NCBI GenBank assembly: GCA_035292685.1
Contig: DATDPP010000080.1
Coordinates: forward strand, 11,282 to 75,281
Origin: JALYNX01 sp035292685
Lineage (GTDB): Bacteria; Actinomycetota; Acidimicrobiia; Spongiisociales; ZC4RG35
DNA length: 64,000 bases
Reading direction: 5' to 3'
In this document: one piece after another, positions 53,089 through 61,540 of the stretch
How positions within the stretch are numbered: position 1 is the first letter of the stretch
Layout of the letters: every line of letters starts with the position of its first letter
Translations under genes and position numbers: made by a program
The notes under the pieces: model-generated
What the model was told of the DNA's origin: nothing
The model's database searches: none
The model's input: the letters and a program-made list of their open reading frames with translations, nothing else

Positions 53089-55374
53089 ATGCCAGGAAGG
53101 TCACCCACCCGGAAGGGTTCCACCGGGCGGAGACGGGTGTCCTCACCGAAAAAGAAGAGCCCGCCAAAGGGCACGTTTCGTCAGAAGCTGACGACGTCAC
53201 GTGACTACGTGCGGAACACACTGGGCCGCCAGACCGACGACGTCTGGGGTCTGGCCCTCATCGTCTTGGCCATCCTCGTGACCCTGGCGTTCTTGGACCG
53301 CGCCGGCCCGGTAGGAGAGGGAATCGAGACCGGGAGCCTCCTCCTCTTCGGGGTTTGGCGTTATGCCGTGCCGTTCGCCCTGATCGGGGTGGGAGTGGCC
53401 CTCATCATCGGCAAACCGCGTGAGGGTGCGCGCCGTCTCGTGGCCGGGAGCATTGCCACCTTCGTCGGCTCGCTCGCCCTCTTCCATCTCCTCACAGGCG
53501 CCGTTGCCCTGATGCCGAACATCGAGTTGGTGAAACAGCGGGGCGGCGCCATCGGAGCCTTGCTCGCTTTCCCCCTGCGTCGGGTTGTGGGTCATTGGGG
53601 CGCCTTCGTGGTGCTGGCATCGGTGATGGCGATGGGCGTCCTGGTCGCCACCCACACCAGTGTCCGCGAGTTGTTCGTGGGCGTCGCCGGCACGATTCGA
53701 TCCGCGCGCCGCCTCGCCGCCACAACCTCGGTCGGACATGAGGCCACGCGGGTGGCTCACGTCTCCAACGCTCCGGCGGTGGTGGGGGCGCCACCGAGGG
53801 GCAAACACGAGCGACCCAAGCGGTCTCGTGAGAAACCTGAAAAACATGCTGACGGTCCGGATCCGAAGCCGTCGGCAAGGAAGACGGTTCCAAGCGTCGT
53901 CGACCTGACCGCCGGTGGTTACAAACTGCCGCCATTGCGCCTCCTCGATGAGGGAACGGGTGGCGAAGTGAACCGGCGCTCGCTGGAGGAAACCGCCCAC
54001 CAACTGGAGGAGACGTTGATCCAGCACGGGGTGGACGCCACATTGACCAAGATCGTTCCCGGCCCGACGGTTACCCGTTTCGAGATCGAGTTGGCGCCCG
54101 GGGTCAAGGTGAATCGGGTTTCCAATCTCTCTCACGACATCGCCTACGCCCTGGCCACACCCGACGTCCGCATCCTGGTGCCGATTCCTGGCAAGTCGGC
54201 GATTGGCGTCGAGGTGCCCAACAACAAGCGAAGACTGGTGTCGCTTGGTGACATCCTCTCCAGCCCCGAGGCAGCCATACCCGCTCATCCGCTGACCGTG
54301 GCCCTCGGGATGGACATTTCCGGCGATCCCAAGCTCCTCAATCTGTCCGAGCTGCCCCACGTGTTGATTGCCGGCGCAACCGGGGCCGGAAAGTCGTCGT
54401 GTATCAACTCGATCGTCACCTCGTTGTTGATGCGCACCCACCCCGACGACGTGCGTATGATCATGGTTGACCCGAAACGGGTGGAGCTTGGCCAATACAA
54501 CGGTGTGCCTCATCTCCTGACCAGGGTCATCACCAACCCCAAGAAGGCCAACGACGCCCTGAAATGGGCGGTGGCGGAGATGGATCGTCGCTACGACCTG
54601 CTGGCCGATGCCAAAGTGCGGGACATCGAGGGCTACCGGGAGAAGTGGGAGGCGGGCGGCCTCGACCCCGAAGGTTTCGACCGGTTCCCCTACATAGTGG
54701 TCCTCATCGACGAGCTCAACGATCTGATGATGGTTGCCGGCCGGGAGGTCGAGGAATCGATCGTGCGCATCGCCCAGATGGCGCGTGCCGTCGGGATCCA
54801 CCTGGTGATCGCCACCCAGCGGCCCTCGGTCGACGTGATAACCGGTGTGATCAAGGCCAACGTGCCGAGCCGTCTCGCCTTCAGCGTCGCCTCGCAAACC
54901 GACAGCCGGGTGATCCTCGACGGCTCCGGGGCCGAGAAGCTGGTGGGGATGGGAGACATGCTGGTGGTCACCGCCAAGGAGCCGCGGGCGCAGCGGATCC
55001 AGGGCGCTTGGGTTCGGGAGAGCGAGATCCATGCCGTTGTCGAATGGGTGAGACACCAGAAAGAAGCGGTCTATCAGGATCAAGAGGTCCTGGAGGTGGC
55101 GGCCGCGGCGGCCGCTGCCCAGGCCGAGGAAGAGGACGATGAGGATGCGGTCCTGGCCCGTGAGGCGATGGAGTTGATCGTCCGCAGCCAGCTTGGCTCG
55201 ACGTCGATGCTGCAGCGCAAGCTCCGAATCGGATTCGCCCGGGCGGGGCGGGTGATGGACATCCTCGAACGAAGGGGGGTCGTCGGCCCATCGCAAGGGA
55301 GCAAGGCCCGAGAGGTCTTGATGACCGTCGAGGAGCTCGAAGATCTCCGGACCCGAGAGGCTGTCGAGGTCTGA
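53089..55374 (+). CDS. ftsK: DNA translocase FtsK/SpoIIIE
   Basis: FtsK pumps chromosomal DNA through the closing septum. The ~761-residue protein has a basic N-terminus, four membrane helices (from about residue 55 to 185), a charged linker, the alpha/beta motor and a C-terminal winged-helix gamma domain (ELIVRSQLGSTSMLQRKLRIGFARA, seen as SMLQRKLRIGFARA). In the motor are Walker A AGATGAGKSSC, Walker B IVVLIDELNDLMMV and ATQRPSVDVITG. ATG 53089 follows TAGTGT by 10 nt. The upstream frame to 53029 overlaps rnj and was not used. Confidence 0.94.
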   Translation: MPGRSPTRKGSTGRRRVSSPKKKSPPKGTFRQKLTTSRDYVRNTLGRQTDDVWGLALIVLAILVTLAFLDRAGPVGEGIETGSLLLFGVWRYAVPFALIGVGVALIIGKPREGARRLVAGSIATFVGSLALFHLLTGAVALMPNIELVKQRGGAIGALLAFPLRRVVGHWGAFVVLASVMAMGVLVATHTSVRELFVGVAGTIRSARRLAATTSVGHEATRVAHVSNAPAVVGAPPRGKHERPKRSREKPEKHADGPDPKPSARKTVPSVVDLTAGGYKLPPLRLLDEGTGGEVNRRSLEETAHQLEETLIQHGVDATLTKIVPGPTVTRFEIELAPGVKVNRVSNLSHDIAYALATPDVRILVPIPGKSAIGVEVPNNKRRLVSLGDILSSPEAAIPAHPLTVALGMDISGDPKLLNLSELPHVLIAGATGAGKSSCINSIVTSLLMRTHPDDVRMIMVDPKRVELGQYNGVPHLLTRVITNPKKANDALKWAVAEMDRRYDLLADAKVRDIEGYREKWEAGGLDPEGFDRFPYIVVLIDELNDLMMVAGREVEESIVRIAQMARAVGIHLVIATQRPSVDVITGVIKANVPSRLAFSVASQTDSRVILDGSGAEKLVGMGDMLVVTAKEPRAQRIQGAWVRESEIHAVVEWVRHQKEAVYQDQEVLEVAAAAAAAQAEEEDDEDAVLAREAMELIVRSQLGSTSMLQRKLRIGFARAGRVMDILERRGVVGPSQGSKAREVLMTVEELEDLRTREAVEV

Positions 55375-55459
55375 CCGCCCAAACTCCAGGGAAGGCGGAA
55401 TCAACCGCCTGTGGTAATTTTGGTCCCGGCTCAGTGACGATCGACAGTTGGAAGGGCCC

Positions 55460-56245
55460 ATGAACCTGATATTCGGACTCGGTTTGTTCGTCGCCATGGG
55501 CGCGGCCGCCCGCTCGACCTGGTCCCCATGCGGCCTGTCGATGCTCTCCACCATCACCCCGGTCACCGAGCAGGCTCGGGGTCGGCGCTATGCGGCCACG
55601 GTTCCCTGGTATCTGGTGGGCGCTCTGGCCGGGGGTGCGACCCTCGGCGCGGTCGCTGCCATGGCCGCGATCCCGATACAAGCTGCCAATCTCCCCACCA
55701 CCACGGTGCTTGCGATCATCGGTCTGTTTGCGGTGGTGAGCATCTTCTCCGACTTCGGTGTGAAGGGATTCCGGCTTCCCCGCCATCGTCGCCAGGTGGA
55801 TCGTCTCTGGCTCGATCATTACCGCTCCTGGGTGTACGGCACCGGGTTCGGATGGCAAATCGGAGTCGGGCTGGCCACCTACATCGTGACCACCGCGGTC
55901 TATCTGACGGTGCTGATCGCAATCGTCACCGGTTCTCCCGTCCAAGCACTCACGATCGGCCTGGTGTTCGGGGGGGTGCGCGGTTTGGCCATCTTCCTCG
56001 GCGCCGGCGCCACCACACTCGACAAGCTGCACGCGCTGCACCGGGGTCTCACCAAGTTCGAGCCGGCCTCTCGGGCCGCGATGTTCACGATTCAAGCGGT
56101 GGTGGCTGTGATGGCCATAGGCGAAGCCTGGGGGAATACAGCTGGCATTGTGGCTCTGGTCCTGGTGATCGCGGTGTGTCTCTACATGGTTCGGAGTGGG
56201 AAGGTCCGGCCCATGGTGCCGGAGCAGACCACCAGCCCGGTCTGA
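55460..56245 (+). CDS. Six-helix membrane protein of unknown function
   Basis: This ~261-residue integral membrane protein has six or more hydrophobic segments and a short motif WSPCGLSMLSTITP in the first loop. The single Cys-Gly after Pro is faintly like CcdA/DsbD transporters, but no second Cys pair is seen, so that relation is weak. GGAAGGG at 55450-55456 selects ATG 55460. TAATTT at 55412 could be its -10 box. It lies between ftsK and the 2-oxoacid dehydrogenase operon. Confidence 0.7.
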   Translation: MNLIFGLGLFVAMGAAARSTWSPCGLSMLSTITPVTEQARGRRYAATVPWYLVGALAGGATLGAVAAMAAIPIQAANLPTTTVLAIIGLFAVVSIFSDFGVKGFRLPRHRRQVDRLWLDHYRSWVYGTGFGWQIGVGLATYIVTTAVYLTVLIAIVTGSPVQALTIGLVFGGVRGLAIFLGAGATTLDKLHALHRGLTKFEPASRAAMFTIQAVVAVMAIGEAWGNTAGIVALVLVIAVCLYMVRSGKVRPMVPEQTTSPV

Positions 56246-56285
56246 CCGAAGCGACCTCGCTCTTCAGGTTCCCTGAACCCCCGAA

Positions 56286-56291
56286 TAGGCT
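56286..56291 (+). promoter_or_regulatory. Putative -10 box of the 2-oxoacid dehydrogenase operon
   Basis: TAGGCT ends 9 nt before the ATG at 56301; the four genes downstream have gaps or overlaps of at most 4 nt. Confidence 0.4.
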
Positions 56292-56300
56292 CGCCCTCGA

Positions 56301-57320
56301 ATGTTCAGCCTGATCAACCCGGACGGGACGGTCGTGGATCGTCTTCCGGTGACGCTGGAGGAGATGCGGGCCCTCTACGCGGACATGGTGGAGGCACGCA
56401 CCTATGACCAGAAATGCATGGCGATGCAGCGTCAGGGGCGGTTGGCGACTTATGCCCCCTTCGAAGGCCAGGAGGCAGCACAAATCGGAGCGGCGGCAGC
56501 CCTCCGCTCCGACGATTGGGTAGCCGGGACCTACCGGGACGCGGCTCTGATGTGGCGCGCCGGGTATCCCTGGGATCTGCTGATCGCCGGTCGAACCGGG
56601 GATGAGCGGGGGGGCAAGGCTCCGGAGGGTGTCAACGTGCTCCCGCCATCGATCACGGTTGGTGGTCACATGATCCACGCCGTGGGTCTCGCCTGGGCCG
56701 AGCGTCTCCAGGGGTCCGACCGGGTGGCTCTCACCTCCTTCGGTGACGGGGCCACATCGGAAGGTGACTTCCACGAGGCCATGAATTTCGCCGCCGTGTT
56801 CACGACTCCGACCGTCTTTCTCTGCCAGAACAACCAGTTTGCGATCTCCTACCCGAGATCGGAGCAGACCCGGGCAACCTCGATTGCGGCCAAGGCCGAC
56901 GGCTACGGCATGCCCGGTGTGGAGGTCGATGGCAATGACGTAGCAGCCGTGCTGGTTGCAGTTCGCGAGGCGGCGGAATCCGCCCGCCACGGCGGCGGGC
57001 CGTCCCTGATCGAGGCCGTTACCTACCGTCTGGGGCCACACACCACATCCGATGACCCCACTCGTTATCGAGATGAAGCCGAAGCCGAGGAATGGCGAGA
57101 GCGGGACCCGCTGATCAGGATCCGGATGCTTCTCGAGAAGGCCGGTGGTTGGAACCCGAAATGGCAGGAGGATTTGGAAACCCGTGCGTCCAATGCCATC
57201 GAGGCGGCGGTGGCCACGGCGGAGGCTTTGCCTCTCCCCACAGTGGACGAGATGTTCGAGCGGATGTTCGCCGAGCCCACGTCCTCGCTGCGCCAACAAC
57301 TCGACGAGGCCGACACATGA
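56301..57320 (+). CDS. pdhA: 2-oxoacid dehydrogenase E1 alpha subunit
   Basis: E1 alpha binds thiamine diphosphate and decarboxylates pyruvate or a branched-chain 2-oxo acid. The 339-residue protein has EGQEAAQIG, SITVGGHMIHAVG, the ThDP motif GDGATSEGDFHEAMNFA and NNQFAIS. RLGPHTTSDDPTRYR marks the phosphorylation-loop region. Pyruvate versus branched-chain preference cannot be settled from sequence alone, so the symbol is provisional. The stop overlaps the E1 beta ATG (ATGA). Confidence 0.9.
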   Translation: MFSLINPDGTVVDRLPVTLEEMRALYADMVEARTYDQKCMAMQRQGRLATYAPFEGQEAAQIGAAAALRSDDWVAGTYRDAALMWRAGYPWDLLIAGRTGDERGGKAPEGVNVLPPSITVGGHMIHAVGLAWAERLQGSDRVALTSFGDGATSEGDFHEAMNFAAVFTTPTVFLCQNNQFAISYPRSEQTRATSIAAKADGYGMPGVEVDGNDVAAVLVAVREAAESARHGGGPSLIEAVTYRLGPHTTSDDPTRYRDEAEAEEWRERDPLIRIRMLLEKAGGWNPKWQEDLETRASNAIEAAVATAEALPLPTVDEMFERMFAEPTSSLRQQLDEADT

Positions 57321-58294
57321 GTGTGATGACCCTCGCCCAGGCTCTCAACGGGGCCCTCGACACTGCTCTCGATGCCGATGATCGGGTCGTCCTGCTGGGA
57401 GAGGACATCGGGCGCACCGGAGGGGTGTTTCGGATCACCGACGGCCTGCTCGAGAAGTACGGGGAAAACCGGGTGTTCGACACCCCGGTGGCCGAGTCGG
57501 GGCTGGTAGGGGCAGCGTTCGGGATGGCGATCGCCGGGCTGCGCCCGGTGGTCGAGATCCAGTTCCTCGGGTTCTCCTATCCCGCATACGACCAAGTGAT
57601 CAATCACGTGGCGCGGATCCGGAACCGTTCCGCCCATCGGTTCACGGCGCCGATGGTCATTCGCATTCCCTACGGAGGGGGAATCGGGGCTGCCGAGCAT
57701 CACTCGGAGTCGACCGAGGCCATCTACACCCATATTCCCGGAATCAAGGTCGTGGTCCCGTCCACGCCGCATGACGCCAAAGGCCTGCTGCTGGAGGCGA
57801 TCGAGGATCCCGACCCGGTGATCTTCCTGGAGCCGATTCGCCTCTACCGAGCGGTGAAGGAGGAGATCCCTGACATCTACTTCACCGAGGAGATCGGCCC
57901 GGCCCGGGTCGAGCGCATGGGCAAGGACATAACACTCATCTCTTGGGGAGCGATGATGAAGGAAACCAGGGCTGCGGCCTCGGTACTCGACGAGCACGGA
58001 GTGTCGGCGGAGGTGCTCGACCTGCGGACACTTTCCCCACTCGACGCTGCCGGCATCGTCGCGTCGGCGGAGAAGACCGGTCGGGTGGTGGTGATCCACG
58101 AGGCCCCCCGAATGGGGGGTCTCGGCGGTGAGATCGCGGCCGTGATACAGGAGCAGGCGCTCTACTCGCTACTCGGGCCGGTGCGCCGGGTCACCGGATG
58201 GGACACTGTGTTTCCCCTGAAGCGCTCGGAGGGCCACTACCTTCCAAGTGTCGAGCGAATCTTGCAGGCGGCGGAAGAGACGTTGGAGAATTAG
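57317..58294 (+). CDS. pdhB: 2-oxoacid dehydrogenase E1 beta subunit
   Basis: E1 beta completes the alpha2beta2 decarboxylase. The 325-residue protein shows LLGEDIGRTGGVFRIT, DTPVAESGLVGAAFGMA, the conserved IRIPYGGGIGAAEHHSES (seen as PYGGGIGAAEHHSES), TPHDAKGLL and the transketolase C domain with HEAPRMGGLGGEIAA. ATG 57317 overlaps the E1 alpha stop by 4 nt; a frame from 57092 lies inside E1 alpha and is discarded. Its stop shares a base with the E2 start. Confidence 0.92.
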   Translation: MSVMTLAQALNGALDTALDADDRVVLLGEDIGRTGGVFRITDGLLEKYGENRVFDTPVAESGLVGAAFGMAIAGLRPVVEIQFLGFSYPAYDQVINHVARIRNRSAHRFTAPMVIRIPYGGGIGAAEHHSESTEAIYTHIPGIKVVVPSTPHDAKGLLLEAIEDPDPVIFLEPIRLYRAVKEEIPDIYFTEEIGPARVERMGKDITLISWGAMMKETRAAASVLDEHGVSAEVLDLRTLSPLDAAGIVASAEKTGRVVVIHEAPRMGGLGGEIAAVIQEQALYSLLGPVRRVTGWDTVFPLKRSEGHYLPSVERILQAAEETLEN

Positions 58295-59562
58295 TGGCGA
58301 AGGAATTCAGGCTGCCCGACATAGGAGAGGGGCTCACCGAGGCGGAGATCGTCCGCTGGCTCGTGGCCGAGGGGGAGAGGGTTGAAGCCGACCAGCCTCT
58401 AGTCGAGGTGGAAACCGACAAGGCGGTGGTCGAGATTCCTTCGCCCTATGCAGGGACCGTCCTCCGACACGGCGGCGCCGAAGGCCAAACCCTCGAGGTG
58501 GGAGCGGTGCTGGTGGTGATCGGAGAGTTGGAGGAGGGTGCCGCCCCGGCGCAGTCGGCGGTTGCATCCGCCGCCCCAATCGTGGGAACCCTCAGCGAGG
58601 AGGCCGAGGATCTCAATGCCGAGCCGCCGGGACCCTCGGCTGCCGATCAGATCAAGGCGCTTCCCGTCGTGCGCAAGATGGCACGCGAGATGGGTGTGGA
58701 TCTCGCCCAGATAACCGGTTCCGGGCCCGAGGGCAGGATCCTGAGGGAAGACGTCCTGGCAGCGGCGCAACCCGAGCCCGAGCCGGAGCCGGAAGTTGAG
58801 CCTGAGCCTGGAGTTGGGCCCGAGCTTGCGGAGGAGCCGCCGGCCGAATTGGTGGGGGCTGCTTACCAGCCGTTGTCAAACGAGGATGTCCGACGCCCGA
58901 TGAGCCGTCTCCGGCGGACGATCGCGGCCAATATGGCCCGGAGCTGGGCGGAGATCCCCCACGTCACCACCTTCGACGACATCGACGCCACCCGGCTGTT
59001 CGAGATTCGATCGGCGCTTGGCGCCCGGCACGGCGTCAAGATCCCGCTCGAGGCACTGGTGGTCAAAGCGGTGCTTCCTGCCCTGGAGGCCTTCCCGGAA
59101 TTCAACGCCAGTCTCGACGGCGACGACCTGATCTTGCACGGCTCGTACCACATCGGGATCGCGGTGGACACTCCCGACGGTCTGTTGGTTGCCGTTATCC
59201 GCGACGCCAGGTCCAAAGGTGTCCTCGAACTGGCGTGGGAGGTGCAGCGTCTGGGCGAAGAGGCCAAGGCTCGAGAGCTCTCGCCTGATGAATTGATCGG
59301 TCAAACCTTCACCGTTTCCAATATCGGGGCTCTCGGTGGCGGGCATGGGACACCGATTGTCCCTCCGGGTACCACGGCGATCCTCTCGGTGGGGCGGGCC
59401 CAGGAGAGGGCAATCGTCATCGACGGGGAGCTGGCCATCGCCCCGGTGGTGCCCCTTTCCCTGTCCTACGACCATCGGGTTATCGATGGCGGTCTGGGGA
59501 GGAGATTTATGTCGATGCTGCGAGAGAACCTGGAGGAACCGGCTCTCTTCCTGGCCGGCTGA
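58294..59562 (+). CDS. Dihydrolipoamide acyltransferase (E2)
   Basis: E2 carries acyl groups on lipoyl-lysine and transfers them to CoA. The 422-residue protein has one lipoyl domain with Lys in VEVETDKAVVEI (about residue 44). A peripheral-subunit binding domain follows (PVVRKMAREMGVDLAQITGSG), then a Pro/Glu linker (PEPEPEPEVEPEPGV). The catalytic core ends with SYDHRVIDGG. GTG 58294 shares its G with the E1 beta stop. No E3 gene is adjacent. The next gene, 2 bp away, is the AhpD-like selenoprotein, a possible partner of the lipoyl arm. Confidence 0.93.
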   Translation: MAKEFRLPDIGEGLTEAEIVRWLVAEGERVEADQPLVEVETDKAVVEIPSPYAGTVLRHGGAEGQTLEVGAVLVVIGELEEGAAPAQSAVASAAPIVGTLSEEAEDLNAEPPGPSAADQIKALPVVRKMAREMGVDLAQITGSGPEGRILREDVLAAAQPEPEPEPEVEPEPGVGPELAEEPPAELVGAAYQPLSNEDVRRPMSRLRRTIAANMARSWAEIPHVTTFDDIDATRLFEIRSALGARHGVKIPLEALVVKAVLPALEAFPEFNASLDGDDLILHGSYHIGIAVDTPDGLLVAVIRDARSKGVLELAWEVQRLGEEAKARELSPDELIGQTFTVSNIGALGGGHGTPIVPPGTTAILSVGRAQERAIVIDGELAIAPVVPLSLSYDHRVIDGGLGRRFMSMLRENLEEPALFLAG

Positions 59563-59564
59563 GC

Positions 59565-60131
59565 ATGCCCCACGTCCACGTCACCCCGTTCGAAGACGCC
59601 ACCGGGCTCACCAAACGGGAGTACGACGCAGCCATCCGTCGTGCCGGGCGGGTGTGGAACATCGTCTCGATCCAGAGCCAGCTCCCGGAGGTGATGCGGG
59701 ATTCGATACGGCTCTACCAAACCATCATGTTCGGCACATCGCCTCTGACCCGAGCCCAACGCGAGATGATCGCGGTGGTCACCTCCAACAAGAACGACTG
59801 CTTCTACTGAATTACTTCGCATTTGCACGACCTCCGGGATGAGGTCGACGACCAACAGATGGTGGACCGGTTCGCAGTCGACTGGACGACGGCCGGTCTC
59901 GACGCCGCTACTACCGGATTACTGGAGTTCGCGGAGAAGCTGACCGACGAGTGTGCCGCGGTGGGCAAGGACGACATCGAGGTGTTGCGATCACACGGAT
60001 TCGACGATCAGGGCATTTCTAGCTGTGTCCAGGTGGTGGCCTACTTCAACTACATCAACCGGATAGCCGAGGGCCTCGGGGTCGCCATGGAGGACTGGAT
60101 CGAAGACAACGGACGTCCGAAGAGGGTCTAG
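59565..60131 (+). CDS. AhpD-like (peroxidase-related) selenoprotein with in-frame TGA (Sec82)
   Basis: One frame continues from ATG 59565 through TGA at 59808-59810 to the stop at 60131, giving 188 residues if TGA is read as selenocysteine. Both halves match one family, the AhpD-type peroxidase-related proteins: SPLTRAQREMIAVVTSNKNDC before it and LLEFAEKLTDECAAV, VAYFNYINRIAEGLGV after it (the first given as SPLTRAQREMIAVV). The TGA falls exactly where CxxCxxxH needs its second Cys, giving Cys79-Phe-Tyr-Sec82 and His86. A SECIS-like hairpin follows. The gene is 2 bp after E2; AhpD of mycobacteria is reduced by lipoyl E2, so the same route is plausible here. Confidence 0.88.
59808..59847 (+). 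promoter_or_regulatory. Predicted bacterial SECIS element
   Basis: CGACCTC (59828-59834) and GAGGTCG (59841-59847) form a perfect 7-bp stem. The 6-nt apical loop is CGGGAT, with G at its second and third positions. The loop starts 24 nt after the TGA. Stem, loop size, loop G and spacing satisfy the usual bacterial SECIS rules for SelB binding. Confidence 0.8.
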
Positions 60132-60191
60132 CGTGCGGGGCCGGTAGTCTGACTTCCTGACCACAGCACTTCCTGTCTGGAGGGAGCCAGC

Positions 60192-61247
60192 ATGAAGATC
60201 GTCCACGTCGTAGGCACCGGAACCATCGGCGAACCCCTGATCGGACTGCTCGCCGACAACAAGGAGCATTTCGGCATCGACGAGGTCACCTTTCACAAGC
60301 GGACCCCGTTGCTCACCGAGCGGGCCAAGGTGAACGACCTCGAGGGGCGGGGAGCTGTTCTCTCGGTCGACGACGACCGAAGGTCTGCTTTCGAGGAACT
60401 GGGCCACGCTCCCAAATACGAGGCCCGTGAAGCCATCGAGCAGGCCACCGTGGTCATCGACTGCACCCCGGTCGGGAATCGGATGAAAGATGAGTTCTAC
60501 AACCACGCCCAGGGCCCGATCGGCTTCATGGCTCAAGGCTCGGAGTTCGGGTTCGGCAAGCCCTATGCCCGCGGCATCAACGACGACGCCCTGGTGCATG
60601 GCGAGGACAAGTTTCTCCAGATCGTGTCGTGCAACACCCACAACATCGCGGTACTCATCCGATCGTTGGCGATCGACCCGGACGGGACCAATCACCTCGA
60701 GGACGGCCGCTTCCTTTGCATGAGGAGGGCCAACGACATCAGCCAGGACGACGGTTTCGTGGCCAGTCCCACCGTTGAGGCCCACAAGGACGAGCGATTC
60801 GGCACCCATCACGCCCGCGATGCCCACATGCTCTTCGAAACCCTGGGCTACGACCTCAATCTCTATTCGTCGGCGGTGAAGCTGAACACCCAGTACATGC
60901 ACTCGATCCAGTTCTCTCTGCAGCTCGACGAGGAGGTCACCGTCGACCAGGCGAAGGAGCGGCTGATGGCCAACACCCGGGTGGCCGTCACCAACAAGAC
61001 TTCGGCCAACCAGGTGTTCTCCTTCGGGCGCGACCACGGCTACTACGGCCGGATCATGAGCCAAGCGGTGGTCGCCCTCGACACCCTGGCCGTTCGCAAC
61101 GGCAACGAGGTGGTCGGCTTTTCCTTCACACCTCAAGACGGCAACCCTTTGTTGTCCACCGTGGCCGCCATGCTCTGGTACCTCGAACCGGAGACTCTCG
61201 ACCGCCGCATCAACATCCTCCGTCGCTACCTGTTCCGCGAGATCTGA
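60192..61247 (+). CDS. Type II (archaeal-like) glyceraldehyde-3-phosphate dehydrogenase-related protein
   Basis: The 351-residue protein has a Rossmann start (KIVHVVGTGTIGEPLIGLL). A mid-region VVIDCTPVGNRMKDEFYNHA is followed by the putative catalytic Cys in IVSCNTHNIAVLI (Cys147). A GAPDH C-terminal-like half completes it. The pattern GTIG, D(A/C)TP, SCNT is that of type II GAPDH, though similarity looks distant and the substrate may differ. CTGGAGGGAG precedes the ATG, and TAGTCT at 60146 may be its -10 box. It overlaps the next gene by one base. Confidence 0.65.
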   Translation: MKIVHVVGTGTIGEPLIGLLADNKEHFGIDEVTFHKRTPLLTERAKVNDLEGRGAVLSVDDDRRSAFEELGHAPKYEAREAIEQATVVIDCTPVGNRMKDEFYNHAQGPIGFMAQGSEFGFGKPYARGINDDALVHGEDKFLQIVSCNTHNIAVLIRSLAIDPDGTNHLEDGRFLCMRRANDISQDDGFVASPTVEAHKDERFGTHHARDAHMLFETLGYDLNLYSSAVKLNTQYMHSIQFSLQLDEEVTVDQAKERLMANTRVAVTNKTSANQVFSFGRDHGYYGRIMSQAVVALDTLAVRNGNEVVGFSFTPQDGNPLLSTVAAMLWYLEPETLDRRINILRRYLFREI

Positions 61248-61501
61248 TGGATGCGAAGGCCCAGGCCTTCGTCGAAGAGGCGATCCGGGCGGTGGCCCGC
61301 CAGGACGTGGCCGGTGCCAGAACCGCCGTTGCCGAGGCGTATGACGCCGATCACTCACTGGGAGCGGTGGCCGATGCGATCTACTTCGCCTGCTCGCAGA
61401 TTGAAGAGGACGGCCGGGTGACCACCTCGACCTGGAACACGCTCGCCGACGCCGTCGGGCCCGGCCATCTCCTGGCAGTGATCGAGGAGTCGCGGTCCTG
61501 A
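61247..61501 (+). CDS. Small protein of unknown function
   Basis: An 84-residue, Ala-rich, mostly helical and acidic protein with two cysteine-poor segments (KAQAFVEEAIRAVARQDV and AIYFACSQIEEDGRV). No signal or membrane segment and no family that I recognise. Its ATG shares one base with the stop of the GAPDH-like gene (TGATG), which argues for translational coupling and that it is a real gene. Confidence 0.65.
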   Translation: MDAKAQAFVEEAIRAVARQDVAGARTAVAEAYDADHSLGAVADAIYFACSQIEEDGRVTTSTWNTLADAVGPGHLLAVIEESRS

Positions 61502-61502
61502 C

Positions 61503-61532
61503 TTGATTGCCGGCCGACTTCTCGCTTATAAG
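61503..61532 (+). promoter_or_regulatory. Putative rimO promoter, leaderless type
   Basis: TTGATT (61503-61508), an 18-bp spacer and TATAAG (61527-61532) form a good promoter; the -10 ends 8 nt before the rimO ATG. Confidence 0.6.
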
Positions 61533-61540
61533 GTGGCCGG

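Noticed and set aside
53197..55566. A 789-codon open frame on the minus strand across ftsK
   Set aside because: It mirrors the ftsK codons, has no recognisable domain and is His/Gly/Pro-rich as expected from antisense of GC-rich coding sequence.
59808..59822. Reading the AhpD-like gene as a frameshifted or nonsense pseudogene
   Set aside because: Both halves are in the same frame, only one stop intervenes, it lies at the catalytic Cys position and a SECIS-like stem follows. Selenocysteine explains this better.
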